NCBI RefSeq assembly: GCF_000720135.1
Contig: NZ_JOIU01000007.1
Span: forward strand, 124,001 to 188,000
From: Streptomyces sp. NRRL S-1022
GTDB lineage: Bacteria; Actinomycetota; Actinomycetes; Streptomycetales; Streptomycetaceae
Length of the DNA stretch: 64,000 nt
Direction of reading: 5' to 3'
Part shown: piece by piece, positions 27,392 through 35,695 of the stretch
Layout: every line of letters begins with the position of its first letter
Numbering within the stretch: the stretch's first letter is position 1
Notes under the pieces: generated by a model
The model's database searches: none
What the model saw: only the letters and a program-made list of their open reading frames with translations
What the model was told of the DNA's origin: nothing
Made by a program: the position numbers and the translations under genes

Positions 27392-28280
27392 GTGCCGACC
27401 ATGGTACCCGGCGCGAACCGGACCGGGGACCGGCGGCGGTGGCCAGGACCGAGCCGGCCAGGATGAGCGCGAACGCCGCCAGCACCGGCAGGGTGAGCGG
27501 CTCGTGCAGGAACAGCGCGCCCGCGGCCACCGCGACCGCCGGGTTGACGTAGGTGATCACCGTGGCCCGGGTGGGGCCGGCCTCCCTGATCAGCTCCAGG
27601 AACGCGACGAAGGCCACCGCCGTGCAGATCACACCCAGTCCGGCCAGCGCGGCCAGCACGGTGGGCGCGGGCACGGCGGACGGGCGGGTCAGCGCGGCGG
27701 CGGGGGCGTAGACCAGGGCGGCCAGGGTCAGGCAGGCGGCGGTCAGGTGGAGGGACGGGACCTCCTTGAGACGGCGGGCCGCAATCAGGGGCGCGGTGGC
27801 GTAGCCCAGGACCGTCAGCAGGACCTCCAGCAGGGAGCGGCTGTCGCCGCCGGTGAGGTGCGGCAGGGTGAGGACCGCGACCCCGGCGAGGCCCAGGGCC
27901 AGGCCCGTCACGCGGCGGGCGCCGAGGTGCTCGGTGTCGCCGAGGAGCCGGGCCAGGACCACGCCGACGATCGGCACGCCCGCGATCAGCAGGCCCGCCG
28001 TCGAGCTGGACAGGTGCCGTTCGGCGTCGGTGAGGGTGAACCAGGGGATCATGATCTCCAGGACCGCGAAGGCCAGCAGCGGGCGCCAGTGGGTCCGTAT
28101 CGCGGTGCCGAAGCCGCCTTGCCGCAGGGCGAACGGGAGCAGCAGGAGCGCGCCGAGCGCGCACCGCGTGAAGACCACCACCGGCGGGGACACCGCGTCC
28201 ACCGCCACCTTGATCATCAGATAGGGGATGCCCCAGACCACTCCCATCAGGGAGAACAGGAACCAGCCGCGTGCAGTCAT
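27351..28280 (-). CDS. EamA/DMT-family metabolite exporter
   Basis: 309 residues with ten hydrophobic helices in two EamA halves: GWFLFSLMGVVWGIPYLMIK at the start, and ITYVNPAVAVAAGALFLHEP in the second half, the typical drug/metabolite-transporter signature. It exports amino acids or other small metabolites. The gene follows the AraC regulator by 17 bp, so the regulator probably controls it. Its final 41 bp, including the TAG stop, lie within rnpB, which constrains both sequences. Confidence 0.9.
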   Translation of the reverse strand: MTARGWFLFSLMGVVWGIPYLMIKVAVDAVSPPVVVFTRCALGALLLLPFALRQGGFGTAIRTHWRPLLAFAVLEIMIPWFTLTDAERHLSSSTAGLLIAGVPIVGVVLARLLGDTEHLGARRVTGLALGLAGVAVLTLPHLTGGDSRSLLEVLLTVLGYATAPLIAARRLKEVPSLHLTAACLTLAALVYAPAAALTRPSAVPAPTVLAALAGLGVICTAVAFVAFLELIREAGPTRATVITYVNPAVAVAAGALFLHEPLTLPVLAAFALILAGSVLATAAGPRSGSRRVPWSARQTSRADGRVESP

Positions 28281-28297
28281 GCGGCCGAGTGTCGGCC

Positions 28298-29125
28298 TCA
28301 CGGCCTCCGGCTGTCTTGAACGCTGTTGCGATAGACCGCCGGGGTCACCCCGAGCACCCGGCGGAACCAGCGGGTCAGGTGCGCCTGGTCGGCGAAGCCG
28401 ACGAGGGGGGCCACCTCGGCGGGCCGCAGGCCGCTCTCCAGCAGGACCCGCGCCTTGGTCACCCGGTGCTGGGCGAGCCAGGCGTAGGGGGGTATGCCCA
28501 TCGTCGTGCGGAAGGCGCGCAGCAGCTGGTAGCGGGAAAGGCCGAGGTCGGTGGCGAGCAGGGCGAGGGAGGGCGGGTCGGTGAGTTCGCCGGCGAGGCG
28601 GTCGCGGACCGTGCGGGCGATGGCGTCGGCGCCGGGGACGCGGTCGGCGGCCGGTCGCGCGGTGGAGTGGCGCCGGGCGAGGGCGCTCAGCAGCCAGGGC
28701 AGGACGGACTCGGCGTGCAGGGCGTCGGGGCAGGCGCTCAGCTCCGTGTGGGCGGTGCGCAGGGCCGTGGCCAGCGCGGGGTCGTCGATGAGGGGTTCGC
28801 GGAAGTGCGGCAGGCCGCCGAGGGTGCCGTCGGCCAGCAGGGACGGCTCGGCGTACAGGGCCCGGTAGGCGTAGCCGTCGGTGGTGTTGCCGGGGCCGCC
28901 GGTGTGCATCTCGCCGGGTTCGAGGACGACGATCCGGCCGGGGCCGGTGCGGATGTGGCCGCCCCGGTAGTCGATGACCTCGGAGCCGCCGACGCAGACC
29001 CCGATGGTGTACTCGTCGTGCGCGTGCGGGGCGTAGACGTGCCGGCGGAAGCTCGCGGTGAGCAGGTCGAGCGGGGGCCCGCAGCGGCCCAGCCGGGCCC
29101 GTGTCCACCGTGCCTGTTCCCCCAT
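28298..29125 (-). CDS. AraC-family transcriptional regulator
   Basis: 275 residues from the ATG at 29125, after GAAGGAGAAGG. An N-terminal cupin-type AraC ligand domain (YAPHAHDEYTIGV, then GRIVVLEPGEMHTG) is followed by two helix-turn-helix units: SLALLATDLGLSRYQLLRAF and PAEVAPLVGFADQAHLTRWF. This cupin-AraC group commonly regulates an adjacent amino-acid or drug exporter, consistent with the EamA gene 17 bp downstream. The effector is unknown. Confidence 0.92.
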   Translation of the reverse strand: MGEQARWTRARLGRCGPPLDLLTASFRRHVYAPHAHDEYTIGVCVGGSEVIDYRGGHIRTGPGRIVVLEPGEMHTGGPGNTTDGYAYRALYAEPSLLADGTLGGLPHFREPLIDDPALATALRTAHTELSACPDALHAESVLPWLLSALARRHSTARPAADRVPGADAIARTVRDRLAGELTDPPSLALLATDLGLSRYQLLRAFRTTMGIPPYAWLAQHRVTKARVLLESGLRPAEVAPLVGFADQAHLTRWFRRVLGVTPAVYRNSVQDSRRP

Positions 29126-29224
29126 CGGTCCTTCTCCTTCGCGTCGCCCTGCCCAGGGTGCAACGCCGTACGGCCCCGATTCCATGCCGTCGTACCCTGG
29201 CGCGGAGGTCTACGTGAGGAGTAC

Positions 29225-30010
29225 GTGTTGCTGGTCCTGCTGCCGCCCTCGGAAGGCAAGGCGAATTCGGGCGGGGGCGCCCCGCTGGAGCTCGGGTCGC
29301 TGTCCCTGCCGGGGCTGACCGCCGCCCGGGAGGCGGTGCTCGGGGAGCTGGTGGAGCTGTGCTCCGGTGACGAGGAGAAGGCCCGCGAGGTGCTCGGGCT
29401 GAGCGAGGGCCTGCGGGGCGAGGTCGCGAAGAACGCCGGGCTGCGCACGGCCGGCGCCCGCCCCGCCGGGGAGATCTACACCGGTGTCCTCTACGACGCC
29501 CTGGGCCTGGCCACGCTGGACGCGCCCGCCCGGCGGCGCGCGGCGGACTCGCTGCTGGTGTTCTCCGGGCTGTGGGGCGCCGTGCGGGTGACGGACAGGA
29601 TCCCCTCCTACCGCTGCTCGATGGGCGTGAAGCTGCCGGGACTCGGTGCGCTGGCCGGGCACTGGCGGGCGCCGATGGCCGAGGTGCTGCCGGAGGCGGC
29701 CGGGGCGGGGCTGGTACTGGACCTGCGGTCCTCGGCGTACGCGGCGGCCTGGCGGCCGAAGGGCGAGGTGGCCGGGCGGACGGCGACGGTGCGGGTGCTG
29801 CACGCGCCGACCCGGAAGGTGGTCAGCCACTTCAACAAGGCGACGAAGGGCCGGATCGTGCGCAGCCTGCTGACCGCCGGGGCCGTGCCGGAGGGGCCCG
29901 CCGAGCTGGTCGCGGCGCTGCGGGACCTGGGGTACGCCGTGGAGGCGGAGGCGCCCGGGAAGGCGGGCAAGGCGTGGGCGCTGGACGTGCTGGTGGAGGA
30001 GGTCCACTAA
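29225..30010 (+). CDS. yaaA: YaaA-family peroxide-stress protein (DUF328/UPF0246)
   Basis: 261 residues. It begins LLVLLPPSEGKA, the usual start of this family, and contains LYDALGLATLD, IPSYRCSMG and HFNKATKGRIVR, all characteristic. E. coli YaaA limits free iron and DNA damage during peroxide stress; the fold resembles a helix-hairpin DNA-binding protein. GAGGAG ends 3 nt before the GTG at 29225 but 6 nt before a TTG at 29228, so the TTG may be the true start. It is divergent from the AraC gene. Confidence 0.88.
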   Translation: MLLVLLPPSEGKANSGGGAPLELGSLSLPGLTAAREAVLGELVELCSGDEEKAREVLGLSEGLRGEVAKNAGLRTAGARPAGEIYTGVLYDALGLATLDAPARRRAADSLLVFSGLWGAVRVTDRIPSYRCSMGVKLPGLGALAGHWRAPMAEVLPEAAGAGLVLDLRSSAYAAAWRPKGEVAGRTATVRVLHAPTRKVVSHFNKATKGRIVRSLLTAGAVPEGPAELVAALRDLGYAVEAEAPGKAGKAWALDVLVEEVH

Positions 30011-30087
30011 ACGCACGGTCACCGCAGGGCGTTGCAGCATGTGCAACGCTCATTGCGGGTGATGCAGCCGCTGGGCACGATGAGGGC

Positions 30088-30750
30088 ATGACCTCGCCGC
30101 TGCCCTCCTCCCCGGCTGCCTCCGTCCTGGATCTCGCCCCCGTCGTGCCGGTCGTGGTGCTCGCCGACGCCACCGACGCCGTACCGCTCGCGCGGGCGCT
30201 GGTGGCGGGCGGGCTGCCGGCGATCGAGGTGACCCTGCGGACCCCGGCGGCGCCGGCCGCGATCCGGGCGATCGCCGAGCAGGTCCCGGAGGCCGTGGTC
30301 GGGGCGGGCACGGTGATCGCACCGGAGCAGGTGGACGCGAGTACGGCGGCCGGGGCGCGGTTCCTGGTCAGTCCCGGCTGGACGGAGGCGCTGCTGGCGG
30401 CGATGCGCGGGTCCGGGGTGCCGTTCCTGCCCGGGGTGTCGACCGCCTCGGAGGTGGTCGCGCTGCTGGAGCGCGGGGTGCGGGAGATGAAGTTCTTCCC
30501 GGCGCAGGCGGCGGGCGGTACGGCGTACCTGAGGTCGCTCGCGGGGCCGTTGCCGCAGGCCCGGTTCTGCCCCACCGGCGGGATCGGCCCGCAGACCGCG
30601 CCGGAGTACCTGGCCCTGTCCAACGTCGGCTGCGTGGGCGGGAGTTGGATGATCCCGGCGGAGGCGGTGGCCGCCGGGGACTGGGACCGGGTCGAGCGGC
30701 TGGCGCGGGCCGCGGCCGGGCTCAGGGACGCAGGTGGGAGGTGTCGTTGA
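30088..30750 (+). CDS. eda: KDPG/KHG aldolase (2-keto-3-deoxy-6-phosphogluconate aldolase)
   Basis: 220 residues in a TIM barrel. Lysine of MKFFPAQAAGG forms the Schiff base. AIEVTLRTPAA, VVGAGTVI and CPTGGIGPQTAPEYL are the other family blocks. It splits KDPG into pyruvate and glyceraldehyde-3-phosphate (Entner-Doudoroff) or does the analogous reaction in sugar-acid breakdown. No dehydratase or kinase gene is adjacent, so the pathway is not fixed. The end overlaps the convergent RNase H gene by 29 bp. Confidence 0.92.
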   Translation: MTSPLPSSPAASVLDLAPVVPVVVLADATDAVPLARALVAGGLPAIEVTLRTPAAPAAIRAIAEQVPEAVVGAGTVIAPEQVDASTAAGARFLVSPGWTEALLAAMRGSGVPFLPGVSTASEVVALLERGVREMKFFPAQAAGGTAYLRSLAGPLPQARFCPTGGIGPQTAPEYLALSNVGCVGGSWMIPAEAVAAGDWDRVERLARAAAGLRDAGGRCR

Positions 30751-32293
30751 AGAGCCGTACGCTCGCGTTGCCGTCCGCGTAGTACGCCACCGCCGACAGG
30801 GAGGCCGCCGAGAGCTCCATCCGGAACAGCGACTCGGGCGGGGCGCCCAGGGCGAGCCGGATCAGGGTCTTGATCGGGGTGACGTGCGTGACCAGCAGGA
30901 CCGTGCGGCCCGCGTGGGCCGCGACCAGCTTGTCCCGGGTGGCGGCGATCCGGGTGGCCGTCTCGGCGAAGCTCTCGCCGCCGCCCGTGGGGTGCGCCTC
31001 CGGGTCGGCGAGCCAGGCGTTCAGGTCGTCCTGGTGACGCTCGCGGACCTCGCCGAAGGTCAGGCCCTCCCACGCGCCGAAGTCCGTCTCGCGCAGACCG
31101 TCCTCGATCGTGACGTCCAGGTTCAGCCGGGCCGCGACGATGCCGGCGGTCTCGCGGGTACGGGCGAGGGGGGAGGCCACGACCGCCTGGATCGTGCCGC
31201 GCCTGGCGAGTGCCTCGGCGACGCGGTGCGCCTGCTCGCGGCCGGCGGCGGAGAGGCCGGGATCGCTGCCACCGCTGCCGGAGAAGCGCTTCTGGGGGGT
31301 GAGGGGGGTCTCGCCGTGCCGGAGCAGGACGAGGGTGGCGGGCGCACCGAGATCGGGGGCGGAGCTCCAGCCCGGGGTACTGACCACACGCTGCTCACCG
31401 GGGGTGCTCGGCAGGCGCGGCTCACCGGGGGCGATGGGCAGGCGCGGCTCGCCGGAGGTACCGGTCCCGCGCGGCTCGCCAGGGGCGTTGGTCACGCGCT
31501 GCTCGCCGGAGCCGGAGGCACTGGGCAGGCGCTGCTGGCCGGGCGTACCGGTTCCGCGCTGCTCGTCAGGAGCGTTGGCCACGCGCTGCTCGCCGGAGGT
31601 ACCGGTCAGGCGCGGCTCACCGGAGGCACTGGCCACGCGCGGCTCGCCGGTGGGTGCCGGGGCGGTGGTATCCGTCTCGCGTACCGCTTCCGCTTCGGCG
31701 TCGTCCTCGGCCGCAGCCGCCACCGGCCGCACCGGACCGCCGGTCCGGCCCTCCGCGAGCGCCGCGCGGGCCTTCGCCGCTCCCGCCGCCGCGTCCCCGG
31801 GCGGCCCCGACGGCGCGGGGGCGGCGGGCGGGGTGTCCAAGGCCGCCCTGGACTCGGACGGGGACCACTGCCGGCCCTTCGCGCCCGCGTCCATCGCCTC
31901 GTTCGCCAGGCGGTCCGCGTGCTTGTTCCGCTCGCGCGGGATCCACTCGTAGCTGACCTGGTCCGGCGGGAAGACCGACCTCGCCTCCGTGGCCAGGGGC
32001 TTCATGTCGGGGTGCTTGATCTTCCAGCGGCCCGACATCTGCTCGACGACGAGCTTGGAGTCCATGCGGACGTGGACCCGCGCGGTGGGGTCGAGGGCGT
32101 GGGCGGAGCGGAGGCCGGCCAGGAGGCCGCGGTACTCGGCGACGTTGTTCGTGGCGACGCCGAGGTACTCGGCCGCCTCCGCCAGGGTCTGCCCCGTCGC
32201 CGCGTCGCAGACCACGGCCCCGTAGCCCGCGGGCCCGGGGTTGCCCCGCGAGCCGCCGTCGGCCTCGACGATGAACTCCCGCACCGGCCCCAC
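30722..32293 (-). CDS. Bifunctional RNase H / acid phosphatase (phosphoglycerate-mutase-like)
   Basis: 523 residues. The N-terminal domain is RNase HI-like (VEADGGSRGNPGPAGYG, NNVAEYRGLLAGL, RMDSKLVVEQM, KHADRLANEA), with the Asp-Glu-Asp-Asp catalytic set. The C-terminal domain is a histidine phosphatase (LLRHGETPLT near residue 325, and THVTPIKTL). Mycobacterial relatives are about 360 residues with RNase H and alpha-ribazole-phosphatase activity. The extra length here is a linker of ten near-identical nine-residue repeats (residues about 214-307). The two domains look intact. It ends just after the zinc-ribbon gene on the same strand. Confidence 0.93.
   Translation of the reverse strand: MGPVREFIVEADGGSRGNPGPAGYGAVVCDAATGQTLAEAAEYLGVATNNVAEYRGLLAGLRSAHALDPTARVHVRMDSKLVVEQMSGRWKIKHPDMKPLATEARSVFPPDQVSYEWIPRERNKHADRLANEAMDAGAKGRQWSPSESRAALDTPPAAPAPSGPPGDAAAGAAKARAALAEGRTGGPVRPVAAAAEDDAEAEAVRETDTTAPAPTGEPRVASASGEPRLTGTSGEQRVANAPDEQRGTGTPGQQRLPSASGSGEQRVTNAPGEPRGTGTSGEPRLPIAPGEPRLPSTPGEQRVVSTPGWSSAPDLGAPATLVLLRHGETPLTPQKRFSGSGGSDPGLSAAGREQAHRVAEALARRGTIQAVVASPLARTRETAGIVAARLNLDVTIEDGLRETDFGAWEGLTFGEVRERHQDDLNAWLADPEAHPTGGGESFAETATRIAATRDKLVAAHAGRTVLLVTHVTPIKTLIRLALGAPPESLFRMELSAASLSAVAYYADGNASVRLFNDTSHLRP
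31375..31655 (-). repeat. Ten 27-bp tandem repeats encoding G-E-P/Q-R units in the RNase H/phosphatase linker
   Basis: The repeats code for GEPRVASAS, GEPRLTGTS, GEQRVANAP, DEQRGTGTP, GQQRLPSAS(GS), GEQRVTNAP, GEPRGTGTS, GEPRLPIAP, GEPRLPSTP and GEQRVVSTP. The unit is nine codons, except one of eleven. The array is coding in frame throughout, and the copies have diverged more in the second half of the unit. It is likely to vary in copy number between strains. Confidence 0.9.
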
Positions 32294-32300
32294 TCCTTGC

Positions 32301-33044
32301 CTATAGACCCGACTCCGCCGTACGCACCAGGATGCGGCGGCAGTTCTCGCAGCGGACGACCGTGTCCGGCGCCGCCGAGCGGATCTCGTTCAGCTCGGTG
32401 ATGGCCAGCTCCTGCCGGCAGCCCTGGCAGGTGCGCGCGTACAGCTTGGCCGCGCCGATGCCGCCCTGCTGCGTGCGCAGCTTTTCGTACAGCTTGAGCA
32501 GGTCGGCGGGGACGGACGCGGCGACGACCTCGCGCTCCTTCGTCACCGAGGCCACCTCGCCGTCGATCTCCTCGAACGCCGCGGCCCGGCGGCCGGTCGC
32601 GTCGTCGATCTTCGACTGCACGGAGGCGACCCGCCCGGTCAGCTCGTTCACCCGCTCCTGCGCGGCCTCGCGGCGCTCCATGACCTCCAGGACGACGTCC
32701 TCCAGATCGCCCTGCCGCTTGGCGAGGGAGGCGATCTCGTGCTGGAGGTTGGACAGGTCCTTGGGCGAGGTGACCGCGCCGGAGTCCAGGCGCTGCTGGT
32801 CACGGACGGCGCGCTGGCGCACCTGGTCGACGTCCTGCTCGGCCTTGGTCTGCTCGCGGGCGCAGTCGCTCTCCTCGGTCTGCGCGGCCACGAGCAGGTC
32901 GCGCAGCTGTGTGAGGTCCTTGGTCAGCGACTCGATCTCGGCGTGCTCGGGCAGGGACCTCCGCTTGTGCGCGAGCTGCTGCAGGCGGACGTCGAGGGCC
33001 TGGACGTCGAGGAGACGGATCTGGTCGGCGGGCGCGGCGTTCAG
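32301..33044 (-). CDS. C4-type zinc-ribbon coiled-coil protein (DUF164), CTG start
   Basis: 247 residues if started at the CTG at 33044. The first 170 residues are a long antiparallel coiled coil (LLDVQALDVRLQQLAHKRRS and on). The C-terminus is a zinc ribbon with CQGC and CENC (residues about 202-231). Relatives are widespread and sit beside Nif3. In this frame there is no ATG, GTG or TTG before 32891, which would cut off 51 well-conserved-looking residues. The CTG has AGGAG 7 nt upstream, right after the Nif3 stop. It is co-transcribed with Nif3 and RNase H/phosphatase. Confidence 0.88.
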   Translation of the reverse strand: MNAAPADQIRLLDVQALDVRLQQLAHKRRSLPEHAEIESLTKDLTQLRDLLVAAQTEESDCAREQTKAEQDVDQVRQRAVRDQQRLDSGAVTSPKDLSNLQHEIASLAKRQGDLEDVVLEVMERREAAQERVNELTGRVASVQSKIDDATGRRAAAFEEIDGEVASVTKEREVVAASVPADLLKLYEKLRTQQGGIGAAKLYARTCQGCRQELAITELNEIRSAAPDTVVRCENCRRILVRTAESGL

Positions 33045-33057
33045 TTGGGGGCTCCTG

Positions 33058-33897
33058 TTAGCTAGAGGGGGTGGTGGACGCCGCGTGGGCGGTCCAGGGG
33101 TCGGTGACCGTCTTGGAGACGTGGACGCGCAGGCCCCAGCCGTGGCGGTCGGAGATCTCGTCGAGCTGGCTCGCGGCCAGCTCGCACCAGGGCCACTCGG
33201 TGGCCCAGTGCGCCGCGTCGAGCAGCGCGAGGGGGCTGTGGGCCACCGCCTCGGATGCGGGGTGGTGGCGCAGGTCGGCGGTGAGGAAGGCGTCGACGCC
33301 GGCCGCGCGGACCTGGTCGAAGAGGCCGTCGCCGGAGCCGCCGCTGACGGCGACCGTACGGACGACGGCGTCGGGGTCGCCGGCCACCCGGATGCCCTGC
33401 GCGGTGGCGGGCAGCCGCTCGGCGGCGCGGGCGGCGAGTTCGCGGACGGTGAGGGGGTGGTCGAGTTCGCACACGCGGCCGAGGCCCCGGCACCCGTGCG
33501 GGTCGGTGGGGTCCGGCACGAGGGGCCGTACGACGCGGAGGTCGAGGGCTCCGGCGAGGGCGTCGGAGACCCCCGGGTCGGCGGTGTCGGCGTTGGTGTG
33601 GGCGACGTGCAGCGCGATGTCGTTCTTGATGAGGGTGTGCACGACCCGGCCCTTGAAGTGCGTGGCCGCGACCGTGGTCGTCCCGCGGAGGTAGAGCGGG
33701 TGGTGGGTGACGAGCAGGTCGGCGCCGAGCTTCAGGGCCTCGTCGACGATCTCCTGGACCGGGTCGACGGCGAACAGGACCCGGGTGACCTCCTGCTCGG
33801 GGTCGCCCACCACCGTGCCGACCGCGTCCCAGGACTCGGCCCGCTCGGCGGGCCACAGGTTCTCCAGCGCGGCGATGACTTCAGACAGACGGGGCAC
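33058..33897 (-). CDS. Nif3-like dinuclear metal-centre protein
   Basis: 279 residues. Metal ligands are in VTHHPLYLRG (near residue 64), HTNADTADPG (near 100), and HHPASEAVA with HWATEWPW in the C-terminal part. The family (YbgI/NIF3/DUF34) forms a toroidal hexamer with a two-metal site, and its substrate is debated; a GTP-cyclohydrolase-like role has been proposed. TAGCCT (33904-33909) lies 6 nt before the GTG, so the mRNA appears leaderless. It is the first gene of a Nif3, zinc-ribbon, RNase H/phosphatase operon common in actinobacteria. Confidence 0.92.
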   Translation of the reverse strand: MPRLSEVIAALENLWPAERAESWDAVGTVVGDPEQEVTRVLFAVDPVQEIVDEALKLGADLLVTHHPLYLRGTTTVAATHFKGRVVHTLIKNDIALHVAHTNADTADPGVSDALAGALDLRVVRPLVPDPTDPHGCRGLGRVCELDHPLTVRELAARAAERLPATAQGIRVAGDPDAVVRTVAVSGGSGDGLFDQVRAAGVDAFLTADLRHHPASEAVAHSPLALLDAAHWATEWPWCELAASQLDEISDRHGWGLRVHVSKTVTDPWTAHAASTTPSS

Positions 33898-34084
33898 GGC
33901 CCAAGGCTACCTGGCTGCCCGGCGGGGCCGTACCGCATGCGTCCGGTCTGTCCCCGGTCAGCACAGACGCCCCGGTTTCCTCAGGTGAATCGCTTCTGCG
34001 CCACCCGTATGTGTGAAGCGTGGGACAGGGGGAGCCCCGCCTGTGCGTGCGAAAACTAGCTTCGTCGCCGGAGGTGACCGAACG

Positions 34085-35242
34085 ATGACGGCCTGTGCTA
34101 TCGAACCACCGTCCACGGGCGGGGCCGACGGCGTGCCGGGAGCGGGGTGCGCGATCACGGCGGACGGTGCGTACGCCGCCCGGCTCGCGCGGGACGGTGA
34201 CTCCTGGTACCCGGAGCGCTGGACCCTGGACGGCCCGGAGCCGTACGCGGTACCGCTGCCCGGCGACCAGCCGGAGCCGCCCGGCACCGAGGTGCAGCCG
34301 ATAGGCGACGGGCGGGTGCTGATCCACCGTCCGGTGCAGCCGCGGCACGTCTTCGCGCTGCTGTACCCGACCGGTCCCGGCACCGGTGAGCTGCCGCTGG
34401 GCGCGGTGGAGTGCCCCGAGCCCGGCACCCGGCTCACCCTGCTGCCGCCGGCGCCGGGGGGCGTGCGGGCGTACGCCCTCGCCGTCGGGCCGCGCTCCAG
34501 CTCGGTGTGGCTGGTGGCGGGCGGGGCGTTCGGCCCCGAGCGGCTCGCCGAGGTGCCGGGACGCTGCTCGGGCGGGGTCTGGCTGGACGGCGCCGGGCGG
34601 CTGCTGGCGCTCGACCGGGAGCTGGGCGGGCACACCAAGACGGTGGTGCTCGACCTGGAGCGCGCGGAGGTCTCGCCGCTGTTGCAGATCGCGGAGGGCA
34701 GCGACGACCGGTTGCTGCTCGCCGACCAGGACAGCGGCCTGCTGCTGATCTCCTCCGACGCGCCCTCGCCGGGGCAGGAACGATTGGGCTGGGGCGTGCT
34801 CGGCAGCACCCTGCCGGTGCGGTTCCCGGAGTGCCTGCGGGTGCCGGACTGCGTGGTGACGCCGTTCGCGATCCAGCCGGGGCAGGTGCTGATGCCGGAG
34901 GACTGCGCGGTGGGCCTGCGGTTCGACGGCGCCTTCGGCACCTGGGTGGGCACCTGGCGGCCGGCCGAGCGCCGGGTCCGGCACCTTCCGGCGCCCGAGG
35001 GCTGGCTGGCGGGGGCCGGGGTGTGGACGCGGGAGGGGCTGCTGCGGCTGCCGTACGCGACGCGGGAGACGCCGTGCGGTGTGGCGGACCTGGCGGCGCC
35101 GGCGGATCCCGGCCGGGAAAGCGGTGCCGAGCCGGTGCCCGGGCCGGTCCCGCCGGTGGCCCAACCGGAGCCCGCGGTACGGCCGGTGACCCGTCCCGTG
35201 CCGTTGCAGCAGGCACCTCTGGGACGTCTTGTAACGAACTAG
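34085..35242 (+). CDS. Hypothetical protein, possibly beta-propeller
   Basis: 385 residues from the ATG at 34085, after GGAGGTGACCGAACG. It is rich in short strands with periodic W and G residues (SSSVWLVAGGAF, GGVWLDGAGRLLALDRE, LLLADQDSGLLLIS, GTWVGTWRPAERRV), which fits a beta-propeller. It ends in a Pro/Val/Glu linker and LGRLVTN. There is no signal peptide or membrane helix. I do not know its family. It sits between the Nif3 operon (divergent) and a tiny repeat-peptide gene 97 bp downstream. Confidence 0.7.
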   Translation: MTACAIEPPSTGGADGVPGAGCAITADGAYAARLARDGDSWYPERWTLDGPEPYAVPLPGDQPEPPGTEVQPIGDGRVLIHRPVQPRHVFALLYPTGPGTGELPLGAVECPEPGTRLTLLPPAPGGVRAYALAVGPRSSSVWLVAGGAFGPERLAEVPGRCSGGVWLDGAGRLLALDRELGGHTKTVVLDLERAEVSPLLQIAEGSDDRLLLADQDSGLLLISSDAPSPGQERLGWGVLGSTLPVRFPECLRVPDCVVTPFAIQPGQVLMPEDCAVGLRFDGAFGTWVGTWRPAERRVRHLPAPEGWLAGAGVWTREGLLRLPYATRETPCGVADLAAPADPGRESGAEPVPGPVPPVAQPEPAVRPVTRPVPLQQAPLGRLVTN

Positions 35243-35339
35243 TGCCGGTCGGCGTGTGCGCCTGGATTCGGCCCGTGGTGTGCCGGTTACACTCGCTCGG
35301 CTGTACGAAAGATCATGGTTGACGGGGTGAATACGTCCG

Positions 35340-35495
35340 ATGAGCGACACCAGCACGACTGAGCAGCTGTCTGCCGGCTCCGAGACCGCCGGCCACGGCC
35401 GGCACCGCGGCCCGGTCGCGGCCCAGGAGAGCGACACGGCTCCGCACGGCCGGCACCGCAAGCCGGTCCAGGAGACGGTCGAGGCGGCTGCCTGA
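35340..35495 (+). CDS. 51-residue peptide with two HGRHR-P-V repeats
   Basis: A short open frame, ATG at 35340 and TGA at 35493-35495. It is hydrophilic, starts MSDTSTTEQLSAGSE and contains two copies of HGRHR followed by G/K-P-V (residues 19-26 and 36-43, period 17), each after an acidic spacer. Third codon positions are mostly G or C as in real genes. A good hairpin terminator begins 16 bp after the stop. Ribosome-binding support is weak (GGGGTG about 10 nt upstream). I do not know its function; a basic nucleic-acid or ribosome contact, or a precursor peptide, are both guesses. Confidence 0.6.
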   Translation: MSDTSTTEQLSAGSETAGHGRHRGPVAAQESDTAPHGRHRKPVQETVEAAA

Positions 35496-35510
35496 CGGCA
35501 GTGAGGAAGA

Positions 35511-35537
35511 GGGGGCGTCCGCTCGACGGGCGCCCCC
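35511..35537 (+). terminator. Hairpin terminator after the repeat peptide gene
   Basis: GGGGGCGTCCG / CGGGCGCCCCC with loop CTCGA: an 11-bp stem with one internal mismatch, flanked by a purine run before it and CTTC after it. Confidence 0.75.
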
Positions 35538-35595
35538 TTCGCCGTTCCCCCGCCCGAACGCCGTGCTCCCCCGCCCGGGTCCCTGGACGCCATCA

Positions 35596-35695
35596 GCATC
35601 CGGCTCCCCGAGCACGACCGCCGCCCGAGCCCCTGAGCACTGCCCGCATCCGGCTCCCCGGGCACGACCGCCGCCCGGGCCCCCGGGCGCTACCC
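35596..35695. repeat. Two-copy 50-bp tandem repeat
   Basis: Two adjacent copies (35596-35645, 35646-35695), both starting GCATCCGGCTCCCCG and continuing with CACGACCGCCGCCCG; a few G/A and C/T differences separate them. The second copy runs into the last codons of the SDR gene. The rest of 35538-35689 holds nothing recognisable. Confidence 0.8.

Noticed and set aside
31375..31655. CRISPR-like array in the RNase H gene
   Set aside because: The units are contiguous 27-bp coding repeats without spacers; they are a protein repeat.
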